A stretch of 64,000 nucleotides of DNA from NCBI GenBank assembly GCA_028551475.1, contig CM052356.1, forward strand, positions 31,771,884 to 31,835,883. Reading direction: 5' to 3'. A program made the position numbers and the translations under genes. The stretch comes from Casuarina equisetifolia. Taxonomy: Eukaryota > Streptophyta > Magnoliopsida > Fagales > Casuarinaceae. Below, piece by piece: positions 11,101-23,847 of the stretch. Each line of letters opens with the position of its first letter. The first letter of the stretch is position 1. The notes beneath the pieces are model-generated. The model ran no database searches. It was not told the origin of the DNA and saw nothing but the letters and a program-made list of their open reading frames with translations.

Positions 11101-12065
11101 TCCTACTTTACTTGATTTTTTATTTTTAGTTTGTTAAAGTTGATTGCTTTTCACATATGATATCTTGAAGTTTTCATATGAATTTAAGAGGATAGTTAAA
11201 AAATTTATAAAAAATAAAATAAAAGGATGAATATTTTGACCCTAGTCTTGATACAAGGCTTGCATGAATAGCTTTGAGAATTTATGCTTTAATCCCTTGC
11301 ACAAGTTCCATGAGAGCACATGATGGGTTTCTCTTTAACTCAACATAAATAAAAATTTACTCATTTATGGTAGAAGTGGCATGGCAATGTTATGTTTTCT
11401 AGCCATTATTTTACCAAGTGCTATTGACATTAATTATTATGTGTGGAAAATATATGAATGAACACTTCAGATTGTTAATATCTTATTTTGATTCCTTTAT
11501 ATATATACATATAGATTTTTCTTTTTTTTATAGGAAGCACTTGACATTTATAATATATTCAACTAATCCAATGATGTATTTAATATAAAATTTAATTGTT
11601 AGTAGTTTATTAACTATGGATCTCAATACCTAATAAAGAAATTAAATCCAAGCTATCTATCAAATAATAATATTTGTATCATTAGAACTAAATAGATACA
11701 TAAATTAAAAAAGAAAAAAAATCTCAGAGCTGTTATCCAAATCAAGTCTATCATTGTAGTAATTAACTTAAAGTAGTATCTTAATGATCTTAATTGATAA
11801 CGGTCTCATGTTTTACCACAGCATCAAAAACTTAATAAAACATCATTTTTAAAAATAAATCTCTCAGCCGTTTTGCTGAATTAACAGTCATCCACAGAAG
11901 ATTAGGACATCCACTCCCAACAACTATTTGAATATCGTCTACAGACAATGATATGCTAGGGAAGCAGATAAATAATGTCAATTTTAAAGACAGCAAGCAC
12001 ATCTTAGAGCTTATGTAATTACTCCATAAAAGTTGTGAGTCATTAAAGCCACTGCAAAGAGCAAG
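11101..12065. repeat. Orphan cassette flank without a gene
   Basis: Parallel to 22985-23847: the segment with CCCTTGCACAAGTTCCATGA (11297-11316), then the AATAATATTTGTATCATTAG and TTTTACCACAGCATC segments. Sequence loosely like the end of the CRP 3' flank continues to about 12060. No signal peptide or cysteine-coding segment follows, so the gene of this cassette has been lost. Confidence 0.5.
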
Positions 12066-12950
12066 CTTAGGTAGGGATTGACGACTAACATTACAAAACT
12101 AAAAGCCTAACTATTGGGCACAATTAGTGACTTTGTTACCATTTCTTCATTCAATTTTTCCAGCATCATCACCTAGTTTCTTGGCTTTTATCTCCCTTAG
12201 TTTTCCTTTATTTTTTTTAAATCTCATTTACATTTTTCCTACTCTAAATTTTTACCATTAATAAACTTTTTGGTCGTTCCACTAAAACCCTATAGTAAAG
12301 CATTATCACGCCCGGTGAAAATCATAGTACAACATCCAAAATTCTAGTTCATCATTCTACTGATTCCCTTGCCTTGAAAGTTTCTTCATATTGCTTTCCT
12401 ACATGAGACACAAAAGCAAAAGATCAAATACCATACATCATCAAAAATTGACCCAAACCCCCTCCCATCCCCCCCCTCTCTCTCTCTCTCCACCTTTTCC
12501 CCCCCACAGCCGTCTCCTTTATCCTTTCTTCTCCCTGATTTCTTTTTCTTTTGTTCCATAATTTTCTTGCCCTACATCCCTGTCCCCACCATCTTCCTTC
12601 CTTTCCACCTCTCTCTTCCCCTTTTCCTTTTTCTTTTTTTTTTCCAATTTTTTCCCAAGCCTTCTTGCGTCTTACTTTTCATAATAACCTCACTCTCACA
12701 CACACACATGTACTAGCTTAACTTATAAACCCTGCTAGTGGCCTTACATATGGGAGACGATGAATGAAGGTTCCATTGCTTATACCTTCAAACATCAGTT
12801 AGACTCTCTTAAGGTCTTAGCATATGGTACAAGTTGTTAACTGAATTTGTCCAGAACTTGTATCTACTTGAAGATAAGCCCTTAGCTGCTTTGGCTTAGG
12901 TTTAATGTCTAATGCTAGAAATAAAAAATGTGAACTACATCTTCAAAATC
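12066..12950. other. Gene-free stretch with pyrimidine-rich tract
   Basis: No coding region recognised. 12455-12740 is strongly C/T-rich, with a (CT)n run near 12476-12492 and a short CA run at 12699-12708. It looks like leader or low-complexity sequence just before the LINE, but no transcript start can be assigned. Confidence 0.5.
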
Positions 12951-15900
12951 TAAGGTGGAAATTGGAATGGCTATGCCCCAATCATGCAATGAAGGGACTA
13001 TACTTGAACCATTGGATGTCTTGAAATTAGGTGCCTATGATACCTCTTCTTGTCTAAATAATTCATATGAGGTAGTTTTTGATAAAATTGCTTCCCAAGT
13101 TGCTATAAATGATAAAGTACCAGTATCGCAGGTAAATCAAAAAGGAGATGTTCAAGTCCCATTTACAACTATAATAAGTTAGGTAAATACTCATACAGTT
13201 AAGGAAAATGGTATGCCTAGTGTTGCATCTTCTCTCTCTCAAGGAAATAATACAAACTCTGAATTTATTCCTATTACTAGTAAGAAGAAAACTCCTAGAA
13301 AGAGAATGATAATGATTGTGTAATTATCTCAGAAAATAGGTTTGCTCATCTTGCTAATGACAATCAGACCACTTATAATGAGCTTTTGGATCTTCTTGAT
13401 AACTTTGATGTGATGAAGAAGGGAAAAAAGCCTCTAGATCAATGAATATCTTATCTTGGAATGTGAGGGGCCTAAATAAATGCCCCAAACAAAGAGAAAT
13501 GGTTAATTTTGTACTATTTCAAGTTCCACCTTTCTTTTTATCTACTATCTATGCAGACAACTTGGAATTTGAACTTAATGAGTTATAAGCAAATATTTAG
13601 CTTTCCTTTTCTCAAAATATTGAAAATGTTCCATGGCTATTAGTGAGTGATTTTAATGAAATTTGGCATGTAAATGAACGTATTGGTCTAAATGTTAGAT
13701 GGACAAAGGGCATAGAGGATCTAAATGATATGATTAGGAAACTAGAATTGGTGAAACCCTCCTTTATAGGTTCTTTTTTCACTTGGTCTAATAAAAGCTT
13801 AACTTAAAATCTCAAAGCTAGCAAGATTGATAAAGCATTACTAAACACAGAAGAGATTCTTAGATTTGATAAAGTTTTGATTGAGTTCTTGCCTCCCTTG
13901 GTATCAAATCATTCTTTTTCCTTAGTTAAGTTAGATACCACTCACAAAGGAAAAAAGCTCCTCTTAGATTTTTTAATTTTTTGATAGATAGTCTTGATTT
14001 TATGGATGCTGTTAATTCTATTTGGAAACAAGATGTCAATGGAACCAAAATGTTTAAAGTTGTGAGGAAGCTAAAGGCACTAAAGGTGCAACTTAGAAAG
14101 CTTAATTCTACTCAATTTGGTGATTTGCATCAAAAGGTAAAGGTTGTTAAAGAACAATTACAATAAGTTCAACTCAATCTACAACTTGACCCCTTTGATA
14201 CAGATATGCACTTTGAGGAAAGACTTAAAATGGAGCAACTAATTGCGTTGAGTAAACATGAAGAAATCCTTTTAAAACAAAATTTGAGGAATCTTTGGCT
14301 GACAAAGGGTGATAATAATTGCAGAATATTTTTTTCATCTTTGATGTGTAGAAGAACTCAGAATAAAATCGCTTACCCAATACAAGAAGATGGATCTACT
14401 ATTTCTGATGATAATGCCTTGCGTAAAGCTATCATTACATATTATCAAATTGTACTTGGAAGTTCTCCTACTAATGACATTTTTATTAAAAGGTACACTT
14501 CCTTATTTCATAAGAATGCAAATGAATTGTTGAATTTACTTGCTTTTGAATGATCATATATGGTGAATGTTATTTGAGGATTCATGATTTCAAAGCTCCT
14601 GGTCCTAATGGTTACAACAATTTATTTACAAGAAAGCTTGGCCTATTATCAATCATGACATAGAAGATGTAATGCTAGATTTTTTCTCATCCAAGAAATT
14701 ACTAAAAGCTATTAATGCTACTTTATTATGCCTAGTTCCAAAAACCTCCAATCAAATTTGCATGAAGGATTTTCAGCCAATTGCTTGATGTAATGTTTTA
14801 TATAAAGTGATCTCTAAACTACTTATGGAAAGGATAAGCCTCATTCTCCCTATTGTGATTAGTCAAAACCAAATTGCTTTTATCAAGACTCGTCAAATCT
14901 TTGAAAATGTTATGCTCTATCAAGAATTGATTCATAACTATTACAAAGGAGATAATGGTAAGCGTGTTACCAATGCATTACTACTACCAGAGTTTTTATG
15001 AACTTCAATGGTGAGCATGTTAGTTATTTTAAGGGCACCAATGGGTTAAGACAAGGAAATCCTTTGTTCACTTATTTATTTGTCATTGTCATGGAGATTT
15101 TTAATATGATTATTATTGATAAAACTTCTGTTTCTACTTTCAAATATCATTAGCATTGCAAAAGAGAGAAATCACTCACCTTTGCTTTGCTAATGACTTA
15201 TTTTTAATTGCAAATGGGGATGTTAATTCAGTGTTATGTCTTACTAATATTTTGGAAGACTTTGCAATACTCATAGGTTTGCATTTTAGTCCAAGCAAAT
15301 ATCAAATATTTTTTTTAGGGCTCATTGAACAAGAAAAGCTTTTGATACTAGACCACACTCCATTCTTCGAAGGAAAACTCCCTATTAGGTATCTTGGTGT
15401 TCCTTTTATTACAAAAAGGCTTACTTACACTAATTGTAAGGTTTTGATAGAGAAAATCAAGACAAGAATAATGGATGAGGAGTGAGACATCTAAGATATG
15501 CCAGATGGTTACAATTGGCAAAATCAATTCTTACTTCTATATATACCTTTTGGATGCAAATGTTCTTTCTCCTAAAATAGACCATTTATGATATTAAGAA
15601 GAAGATTAAGCACTTTCTATGGGTAGAAAATTTAGAAAACTATAAAAATCATAAGGTTGCTTGGCAAGTTGTTTATTTACCTAAAAATGAAAGGACTTGG
15701 ACTACTAGACCTTAAAATGTCCAATAAGGTTTTGTTGGAGCAATCACTCTAGAATCTCATCAATTGTCCAAGTTCATCCTTATGGCATAAATGGATTCAT
15801 AGTACTAAATGCAAGAGAACTTCAATTATATATCTTGACATTAAACGAAATATGGCATGGATTTGGAGAGATCTTTTAAAGTTACGACAAATTCTCACCT

Positions 15901-16575
15901 TTATGCTTTCCAAACCTTCTTATTGTTATAAAGAAACATACAAGGAATTGCACAAAGTAAATACTGAGGTCGAATGGTATAATTTGATATGGTCAAAAGG
16001 AATTAGGAAACATAACTTCATTGATTAGCTTATACGTAGGAACAAACTTCCTACAACAGAAGTGATTTCTCAATGGCTCCCATTAATTGATCTATATTGT
16101 AATTTTGTGGCTCTTAATATGAAAGTAGATCACACTTGTTTTTTCAATGTAATTAGACTAGTCAAATTTGGAAAAGTATTCTAGCACAACAAGGCCTTCA
16201 TAAGATCATCAATGATTGGAATTCTAAATTGTAATGGATGAATAAAGCAACTAAGGAAAAAGATTTGACTGCAAAGCTTTTTAAACTTTCTTTCTTATCA
16301 TGTCTTTAATGTATATAATTTTATTGTAATTGTAGACATTTTCAAAATAAGATTGTTGATATACCAATTTTGTTAGCTAGAATCAAGAAAGTAGTTCGTG
16401 AAAGAACATCTATATTTAGGAACATTAAACTTTCTTAAGCAAATGTTTTATTGTGTCATAGTTGAAGAATTCTAAATTCTATTTTCTCTTAGATGAATTG
16501 TAATGTTGGGGTATGCTCCTAAGCTTTTGTATTTTCTTATTCTTCGATGAATAAACTCACATATTCATAAATAAA
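12951..16575 (+). mobile_element. LINE (family I), near full-length, decayed
   Basis: A non-LTR retrotransposon broken into several frames. An open piece at 12955-13182 may be an ORF1 or N-terminal remnant. An AP-endonuclease domain starts at 13442 (ILSWNVRGLNK), followed by WLLVSDFNE near 13630. Reverse-transcriptase blocks run from about 14206 to 15485: WLTKGDNNCRIFF, NQIAFIKTRQI, KGTNGLRQGNP, then the catalytic block as FANDL at 15186-15200 and LPIRYLGVPF. The zinc-binding tail segment (LYCNF, HTCFF) is near 16090-16145. It ends at about 16575 in an A-rich tail. Multiple stops, frameshifts and the first catalytic Asp changed to Asn show it is dead. Confidence 0.9.
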
Positions 16576-16804
16576 TAAAAAATAGTGTTGCCATTGATAT
16601 GTAAGTTTTGAGAAGTGAAATATACTTATAAAAGTATAAATGAAAACAATTTTTATTGAGCATACAAGTGGTAACTTGGAGGAACTATTTACATTATGAT
16701 CTCACTTGATACATAATATTGAAATTATATCCAATATGTTGATGATAATTTTTATTTTCCTAGATAGCATTAAAAATGATAAGATAAAACCTCCATCCTT
16801 TTAT

Positions 16805-17250
16805 AGCTTTCATAATTTTTATAATGATAAAGTATATCTCTAGAAGGTTGTATCAGGTATGAATAGCTTAACTCAAAGAATTGAACATTAGAGAGCTTAA
16901 ATATGTTAAATGATCAAGGTTGTCAAATGTAAGAGTTTTGTAGTGACCCTGCTCAATGTATCTTTCAAGGCTACATTGTATCACATTTGGAGGGAAAGAA
17001 ATAAAAAAAATTAAGCGATAAAATTTTAAATAGCTCAACCATTATTGTTAAAATCAAGAAGAATGTAAAAGAAAAGATTTCATTTACCAGGAAAGTAAAG
17101 CCTATAAATTGTAATAAGTTCTTGCAAGAGCTTTAAAATTTTTCAAATACAGTGTTTGAGCCTAAATGATCATGTTAGTAACTAAACAATTTGTAATTGT
17201 TTTATAGTGATACTTAATTCTTGACCTTTCACAAAAAAAAAAAAGTTTAT
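16805..17250 (+). mobile_element. LINE (family II) 3' end, third copy
   Basis: Counterpart of 796-1232 within the duplicated block. The HIWRERNK segment lies near 16985, and the end is TTGACCTTTCAC plus an A-run. Confidence 0.6.
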
Positions 17251-17304
17251 ACTTCTGTATACTAATTTTTGTTAACACAAACTAATCTTTTCACCATAAA
17301 AATA

Positions 17305-17930
17305 ATTTTTTTTTTTTGGTGAAAAAGGGTTAAGACTCTTGTCATTGATATTAATCTCATAGGATGAGCAATAACTCAAAACTTATGTAACAAATTACAT
17401 GGGGTAGTGCATCGAACCTTGCCCTTCACTACATCATCCCGAGCTTTAAATAAAAAGAAAATGCAAAGTAAGACAATTAAATGCCTAAGAGAACCGTACA
17501 ATGAAATAATAAAATGTAAATAAAATTTTTGAAGATTAATAACTCAAGAAGGCCTATAATGTTCCAAGCCTAATTGATCCTTTCATTTTATTTTTCTACA
17601 ATGTTGTGGTAGTAGTCCCAATGTAAACAAGACTTGTAACCCTATAATTGAATATCCAAAGGTAGCCAAACCATCTCCAAGAAAATTGGCGTCACAGAAT
17701 ATATGAAATATATTGACATTTGAGGGTAGGTAAACCGAGCACTGACATAATTCATATTCTAAATCCTGGGATGTTAAGAAAACCCCTTTAATGCATTGCA
17801 TCATGAATTGTGAATCAGCTTTAATTTATGAATATTCAAACCTTTTTTATGACATATTTTATGACCTTCGAGTAAAGCCAAAATCTTTGCTTTTGCACTA
17901 TTTACATGTCCTAGGTTAACCACATAAGCC
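17305..17930 (-). mobile_element. LINE RNase H-domain fragment (family III), second copy
   Basis: Minus-strand counterpart of 1295-1925. The frame at 17583-17804 reads CDANFLGDGLATFGYS, which resembles the end of plant LINE RNase H domains. A T-run at 17308-17318 corresponds to its poly(A) tail. Confidence 0.55.
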
Positions 17931-17944
17931 ATAATCGAATGAGG

Positions 17945-18070
17945 TGTTTAAGGCACTTCCTCACGCATGACATAACAACTATTTGAACTACTCCATTGGT
18001 CTTGTCTCTATGTTCAAACATTCACGAGTAGAAATCATTTGTAATGCACTTTGTGAGTATTTCATATCAT
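17945..18070 (-). pseudogene. Cysteine-rich secreted protein remnant, duplicated copy
   Basis: Twin of 1930-2065 in the duplicated block, with the same position and same truncation. It is a C-terminal CRP fragment without N-terminal half or signal peptide. Confidence 0.55.
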
Positions 18071-18840
18071 CAATATCTTGGTTTGAGACCTTTTTCATAT
18101 ATGGAAATATTTCTTTTCTTAACAACTCTTTTAAAGGAAGAATTGGACATTTATAATACACAAATGCTTAAACAATGTATCCAATACAAAAGCCACATTT
18201 ATAGTAGTTTCTAAAAATATAGATCTCAATACACAAATACTAGAAATAGCATAATCCCTCACTTGCACAATACATAACCTTAATCCAAACTTTTTAATCA
18301 AATAGTAATATCACCACATTTGTGTCATTATAATAAAAAAGCTACATAAATCATAAAAAGGAACAAAGAAACTTGAATTTATTATCCATATCAAGTCCAA
18401 GAACTTACAAATCAACTTGAGGGGACATCTTATTGATAATAACTACTAAGATTCTCATGTTTTACCACAGCATCAAAAGTAATTTTTGTTGGTAAAACAC
18501 ATATTTTGTTCTTTAAATCTTAAAACAAGAGTATTTGCAAGTTTCATATCACTTGTCGTGCGCTCACCAGGTCTAACAATAATAATACCAAAACAAACCA
18601 AAGAAATTTTATTCTTTAAATTTTATAACAAGAGTATCCCCGCAAGTTTGCCTTCGCTTGACACCATTCACCAAGTCCAACACTAATAACATCAAGACAA
18701 AGTAAAGAAGTTTGAGAAGGTTATTACATAATTGGATAGTGAGGAATAGGAACAAATCCTCCTGTCAACGACAATGAGAATAAATAATGTTGCACTAAGA
18801 GTCCTCTAGCAAACCTTGGAGCTCATTACGTTTACTTATG

Positions 18841-19251
18841 GACGATGCTTTACAGTCTTAATGTGATCGTTAAAGCACATAAGTAAACATAACCCAACAT
18901 GGACAAAAGGAACTGTTGATTTTTTTAAGTCATTTCTCTAGGCATGACACAGCGACCGTATGGACTGGATCTGTCTTCTCTCCATGTTCAAGAACACACC
19001 ATTAAGAAATCACGTGTAATGCACTCAAAAAACGTTACGCCAGTATGTTTTTTACTGCATGTTTTGGTTATAGTCTCCAGGCAATCATACAATGATGCAG
19101 GCTTTTGATCCTCTGGAGGTGTCTTGGAGGAGGCAAGATGGCGAACAGGAAGTGCAGAAGTATAAAGGAAGGAAGGAGCAAAGTCATTTGCTAGGCCTTC
19201 GAATACTATGAGGACAATCAACTCTATCATCATCATTAGGACATATTTCAT
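18841..19251 (-). pseudogene. Cysteine-rich secreted protein, copy C (frameshifted)
   Basis: Minus-strand CRP member and duplicate of copy A. It starts MKYVLMMM, has a hydrophobic core ending FEGLA, then LPVRHLASSK, YDCLETITKTCS and FFECITRDF. The same inserted base as in copy A (19001-19004) causes a stop after FLMVCS at 18988. The shifted frame continues HGEKTDPVHTVAVSC, and a further stop follows LEK. An 87-codon open frame with signal peptide and three of the expected cysteines could still be translated, but it lacks the C-terminal cysteine pairs. Confidence 0.75.
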
Positions 19252-20035
19252 GGATTTATTGGGTATACAAGATATATATGGTTTAACACAGATGATATAT
19301 GGGATAAAACATCAACTTGTCTTCGCTATTTAAACATCTTGATTCCATAGAAATAAGAATATATATGTTTTTTATTGATTTATTCATGAAGAAACTTCTC
19401 ATAAAAAGTTGTTAAAGAAATTTGACTTTTGGAAATAAGATAGTGTGCCAAGTAACTAAATTTTTTATCAAGTTTTGTCTTTTGGGAAAGGATATGAGGT
19501 TCTACCAAAAGCAAAAAATGAGGAAAAAAAAAACATTTACCATTGATATGCAACTTTTGACAAGTGAAACATACTTGTAAATATATAAATGAAAAAAATC
19601 ATATTGAGTATACAAGATATAATGTGGAAAGGCTATTTATATTATAATCTCACCAAAAGACTTGAAGATCTTAGTTTATCTTATAAATAATGTGACTTTT
19701 GGGAATAAGACAATATGCTAAGTAACCAATTTTCCCTATATGTTTTGGCTTTTGGGCAAGGGCATAAGATTTAAAAAAAATTTTAAAAAAAAAAACTGTC
19801 ATTGCTACGCAAGTTTTGACAAGTGAAATGTCCTTATAAACATATAAACAAAAGAATCATATTGAGTATACAAATGGTAACTTAGAAAGGCTATTTATAT
19901 TATCTGATATTTCTTAAACAATTCTAAAATCTTAATTTATCAAACAAGTAATATTAAATCTAATAGTGATATCGAGTATATAGATTATAATTTTCCTTTT
20001 CCTAGTTGGCATTGAAATGGTTTTGAAAGGATAAT
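19252..20035. repeat. Upstream flank of copy C with two array-type monomers
   Basis: 5' flank of copy C. Two diverged copies of the array element lie in tandem (about 19470-19720 and 19730-20010), with GGGCAAGGGCATAAG at about 19755. They are longer than the array's shortened half, so they may preserve the ancestral form. Confidence 0.55.
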
Positions 20036-20344
20036 TAAAAAATTTATATGAAAAGAGAACATGGATTAATATTTATATGAGGATTGAATGGAAGGTTTCG
20101 AGAATTTGTGTGCCATTCCCTTGCACAAGTTCCACAAGTGTATACCATGGGTTTCTTTTTCTTTTTAAACACAAGTAAAAGTTCACTAATTTTTTGTAAA
20201 AGTGGCAAGACAATATAATGTTTTCTAGCCATTTTTAATTGAGTGGTATAGACTTGCTATTATGTTGAATTTGATGTGAATTGAGTATTTCATGTTGTCT
20301 ATCTTTTATTCTAACACTTGCTTTATATATAAAGATTTTTCTTC
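20036..20344. repeat. Distal cassette flank
   Basis: Parallel to 11200-11520 and 23040-23300: CCCTTGCACAAGTTCCA, followed by TTTCTAGCCAT and an AT-rich stretch. No gene. Confidence 0.45.
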
Positions 20345-20760
20345 TCCTAAGAACCTTTTTTATTTTGTGAAAGGTCAAGAATTAAATATCATTATAAAAA
20401 CATTACAAATTGTTTATATACAAACATTATCATTTAGGCTCAAATACTACATTTGACAAATTTCAAAGCTCTTACAAAAACTTATTACAATTTATAAGTT
20501 TTACTTTTTTGATAGATGAAATCTTTCATTTCACATTCTTCGTAATTTTAGTTATAATGGTTGAACTATCTAAATTTTTATCATTATCTTTTTCTATTTC
20601 TTTCCCTCCATATGTGATACAATATAGGCTTGAAAGATACATAGAGCAAAGTCGCTACAAAACTCTTACTTTTGATAATCTTGATCATCCAACATATTTC
20701 AGCTCTCTAATGTTCAATTCTTTGAGTTAAGTTATTCATAACTAATAAAGTCTTCCATAT
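20345..20760 (-). mobile_element. LINE (family II) 3' end, inverted copy
   Basis: Reverse complement of the family II tail: TTTGTGAAAGGTCAAGAATT at the start is the tail end, and the broken RERN-type segment lies near 20590-20610. The plus-strand open frame 20410-20730 is antisense to the element and is not a gene. Confidence 0.6.
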
Positions 20761-20764
20761 AACA

Positions 20765-21490
20765 ACCCCTTTTTTTTTTTGTAAAGTAAAAAGTGTGTTT
20801 TGGCACAAGGCTCCTTAAACCTCAACAATTCATATGAGGATTCCAAGAAGAGCTACTTGAGCTACTAAGCTTCCAATTCTCTTAACAATTATTTTTAGGA
20901 AATAATTGTACATTTATAATTTATTCAACAATTCAAACTATGTATTGGATGCAGAAACCACACTTAAAGTAATTTATCTAACAACGGATCTCAATTGCCA
21001 AGTACTAGAAGTATCATATTCCTTCATGTGTACAATACATAACCTTAATCCAAAATTTTTATCAAATAGCAATATCTCCACATTTTTATTATTATAACTA
21101 AAGAGATACGTATATTATAATAAGAACAAAGAAACCCAAAGCTGCTTTCCGCATCAAGTCCAAGATCCTATAAATCAACTTGAGACGGCGTCTTATTGGT
21201 CATAGTCGTTAAGATTCCCTCGTTTTACCACAACATCAAAAGAAATTGTTGTTAGTAAAACACATTTTATTCTTTAAACTCTACAACGATGACATCCTCG
21301 AACTTGCTAACACTCGACACCAGCCGCCAAGACCAACACTAATAACAACAACACAAAACAAAGAAGGGAAACAACATTAGTGCATAACTTGATACTGATG
21401 AATGGAAACAAGCCCCCGTGTCAATAACAATAAAAACAAACTATGTTGCCCTAAGCATCCTTGGTCAAACCTTGGAGCTTATTAGCTTTA
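20765..21490. repeat. 3' flank of copies D/D2
   Basis: Cassette 3' flank as at 2066-2830, somewhat more GC-rich. It includes CATCAAGTCCAAGATCC, TTTTACCACAACATCAAAAG and GCCGCCAAGACC. Confidence 0.6.
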
Positions 21491-21491
21491 C

Positions 21492-21744
21492 TTATGGGTG
21501 ATGCCTTAAATTCCTAAAGTACTTTCCATTGCTGTTAACTAGACAGGTTCCAAATTTTGTTTCAGATTCCAAGCACATCTTCATGCACAACGCAACAATG
21601 GGACGAACTGCTTCATCCTTCCCGTCACTTGTTTCGCGCATGCACCTGGCGAAATAAACAAAACTGCAATCCTCAGGATTCCGAAGAAGACGACTATCTT
21701 CCCGTTTGCAATGATCACACAATGATGATCATACAATGGTGAAG
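21492..21744 (-). pseudogene. Cysteine-rich secreted protein, copy D2 (N-terminally truncated)
   Basis: Minus-strand C-terminal two thirds of a CRP gene, with no signal peptide. After a broken KSLHHC start, the open frame reads EDCSFVYFARC, then SDGKDEAVRPI, ALCMKMCLESE, GTCLV, and stops at 21492. It follows directly behind copy D in the same orientation. D's own end (GSCLFKC, HIKNIRRHQ in a shifted frame) runs straight into it, so the two look like products of unequal crossing-over. Confidence 0.65.
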
Positions 21745-22229
21745 GCTCTTGATGACGCCTTATATTCTTAATATGCTCATTATGGCATTTAAATAAACAG
21801 GATCCTACAAAACTTTACTTTGCATAAAGCACATCTTCATGCACAGTGTAGCAAGAGCATAAACTGCGTCACCCTCCTCGTCGCCATGTTTATACGTATG
21901 CACGAGGCAAAACGGCGTATAATGCACTCCCCAATCGAGGCCAAACCATGTTTCCTATTACACACTTCGAGTTCGTATTTCAGGCAATCATGCAATGATC
22001 TAGGCTTCTGATCGTTTGGAGGTTTCTTGGAGGAGGGGAGATGGCGAAGGGAAAAGGAAAAGCATGCCTTTGATCGTCGGAAGATTTCTTGGAGGGAGCA
22101 AGATGCAAACAGGAAGTGCCGAAGCATACGGAGGGGAGGGGTAAAGTCATTTGTTAGGCCTTCAAATGCTACCGAGAAAATCAACTCTATCATCATCATT
22201 AAGGAATTTCTTATACATATGTGACCCAT
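21745..22229 (-). pseudogene. Cysteine-rich secreted protein, copy D (frameshift, internal duplication)
   Basis: Minus-strand CRP member starting MGHICIRNSLMMM, with a signal-peptide core ending FEGL. The linker between signal peptide and first cysteine holds a duplicated ~55-bp segment: two versions of the LPVRHLASSK-type stretch, read as HFLFASCSLQE and LRHLPSSKKPP. The first four cysteines follow (HDCLKYELEVC, GECIIRRFASC). A missing base near 21894-21897 then shifts the frame, which runs to a stop at 21837. The lost frame (HGDEEGDAVYALATLC) is visible alongside. Confidence 0.7.
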
Positions 22230-22984
22230 TGATGATTCTAGAAGTGTTCTTCTTAATAAGGACTAATACATAGAAGTTACATGGGATTCAACCTCAAATT
22301 GTCTTCGTTATCTAAGTGTCTTGGTTCCGTAGAAAAATGAATACATATGTTTTTTAATGATATTCATGAGAAAACTTTATCATAAAAAGTTTTTAAATAA
22401 TTTTGACTTTTGGGGATAAGATAATATGCTAAGTGACCTAAACTAACTTTTCAATCAAGTTTCAGATTTAGGGCAAGGGCATAAGTTTTTACAAAAAAGA
22501 AAAATTACATTTCCAATTATATGCAACTTTTGACATGTGAAATGTATTTATAAGTATATAAATAAGAGATATTATATTATATCATATCATATCATATATA
22601 CGAGTGGTAACTTGGAAAGACTATTTATATTATGATCTCAACAAAAGACCCTAGCATCTTAGTTTATTTAACAAACAACATTAAAATTAATAGTGATATC
22701 CAATCCATAGACAATAATTTTTCTTTTCTTAGTCCACATCGAAGACAGAAAGATAATATGCCAAGTTGTTCAAGCTTTGGCTTTAGGGCAAGGGCATAAG
22801 GTTTTCTATAAAAGAAAATAAATATTTGTCATTGATATGCAACTTTTGAGAAGTGAAATATAATTATAAAATATATATAACAGAAATTACATTGAGTATA
22901 CAAATGGTATGTTGGAAATGCTATTTACGTTATAATCTCACTAAAAGTTTAGGATCTTAGTTTACTTGATAAATTTTATTTTTT
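22230..22984. repeat. Upstream flank of copy D with array-type monomers
   Basis: Two diverged monomers of the array element (GGGCAAGGGCATAAGTTTTT near 22472, GGGCAAGGGCATAAGGTTTT near 22786), in the same position relative to the gene as at copies A, B and C. Confidence 0.55.
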
Positions 22985-23847
22985 TTTAGTTTACTAAAAT
23001 TGGTTGTTTTTCATATATGATATCTAAAACTTTTAGACACAAAAAATGAAATTAATATTTTGAGCCGACTCTTGACATGAGGCTTGCATGAAGGGCTTTA
23101 GAAATTGTGTCAATCCCTTGCACAAGTTCCATGAGAGCACATTGTGAGTTACACTTCCTCAATAGAAGTGGCATGATGATGTTTTCTAGTCACTATTTTA
23201 CCATATGGTATTAACATTAACTATTATGTGTAGAAAATAAGTGAATGAATATTTCATACTATTAATATCTTGATTTGATATATATATAAAATATGTTTCC
23301 TTTTTTACAAACTATGGATATTTATAAATATTTAACTACCAAACGATGTATCTACTACAAAAGTCACATTCATTTTAGTTTATTAAACTATAGATCTCAC
23401 TATCCAAATATTGAAAATAGCATAATCCCTCATACATGCAACATATAAACTAAATCCAAACTTTTTATCAAATAGTAATATCTCCACATTTGTGTCATAA
23501 TAACTAAACAGATACATAAAAAAAAAATTTAAGAAATGGAAGCTATTATCCATATCAAGTCCAAACTTCTATAAATCAACTTGATACAACATCTTATTGA
23601 TCTTAATTGTCAAGATTCTTTTATTTTGCCACATCATTAAAACCAGTATAATATCAGTATCCACAAACTTGATGCTTGACACCTCCCGCCAAGTCCTACG
23701 TTGATAACACCAACACAAACCAAAAACGTTAGACAAGGTTAGTGAATAACTTGTTGGATGGAAACAAATGCTCATGCCCACAACAATAAAAATAAACAAT
23801 GTTGCGCTAAGAATCCTTTAGCAAACCTTGGAGCTAATTAGCTTTAC
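22985..23847. repeat. 3' flank of copy E
   Basis: Distal and proximal cassette flank. It includes CCCTTGCACAAGTTCCATGA (23117-23136), AATAGTAATATCTCCACATT and CGCCAAGTCCTACG. No other gene is seen here. Confidence 0.6.

Larger units (their letters stand above)
16013..19499. repeat. Segmental duplication of 1-3487
   Basis: The order of elements and near-continuous sequence match repeat those of 1-3487: LINE I tail, LINE II tail, inverted LINE III RNase H fragment, CRP remnant, cassette flank, CRP copy. The two ends share an offset of 16012, with small internal indels (for example 16003 at GGGTTAAGAC). The right edge is GATATGAGG (19491-19499). The left edge may continue beyond the window, because position 1 is already inside the match. 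Confidence 0.9.

Noticed and set aside
12955-13182. 75-codon open frame as an independent gene.
   Set aside because: It lies just upstream of the LINE endonuclease in the same orientation, and is better read as part of the decayed element.
20410-20730. 106-codon plus-strand frame.
   Set aside because: It is antisense to an inverted LINE tail, and the same antisense frame appears at 9787-9996.
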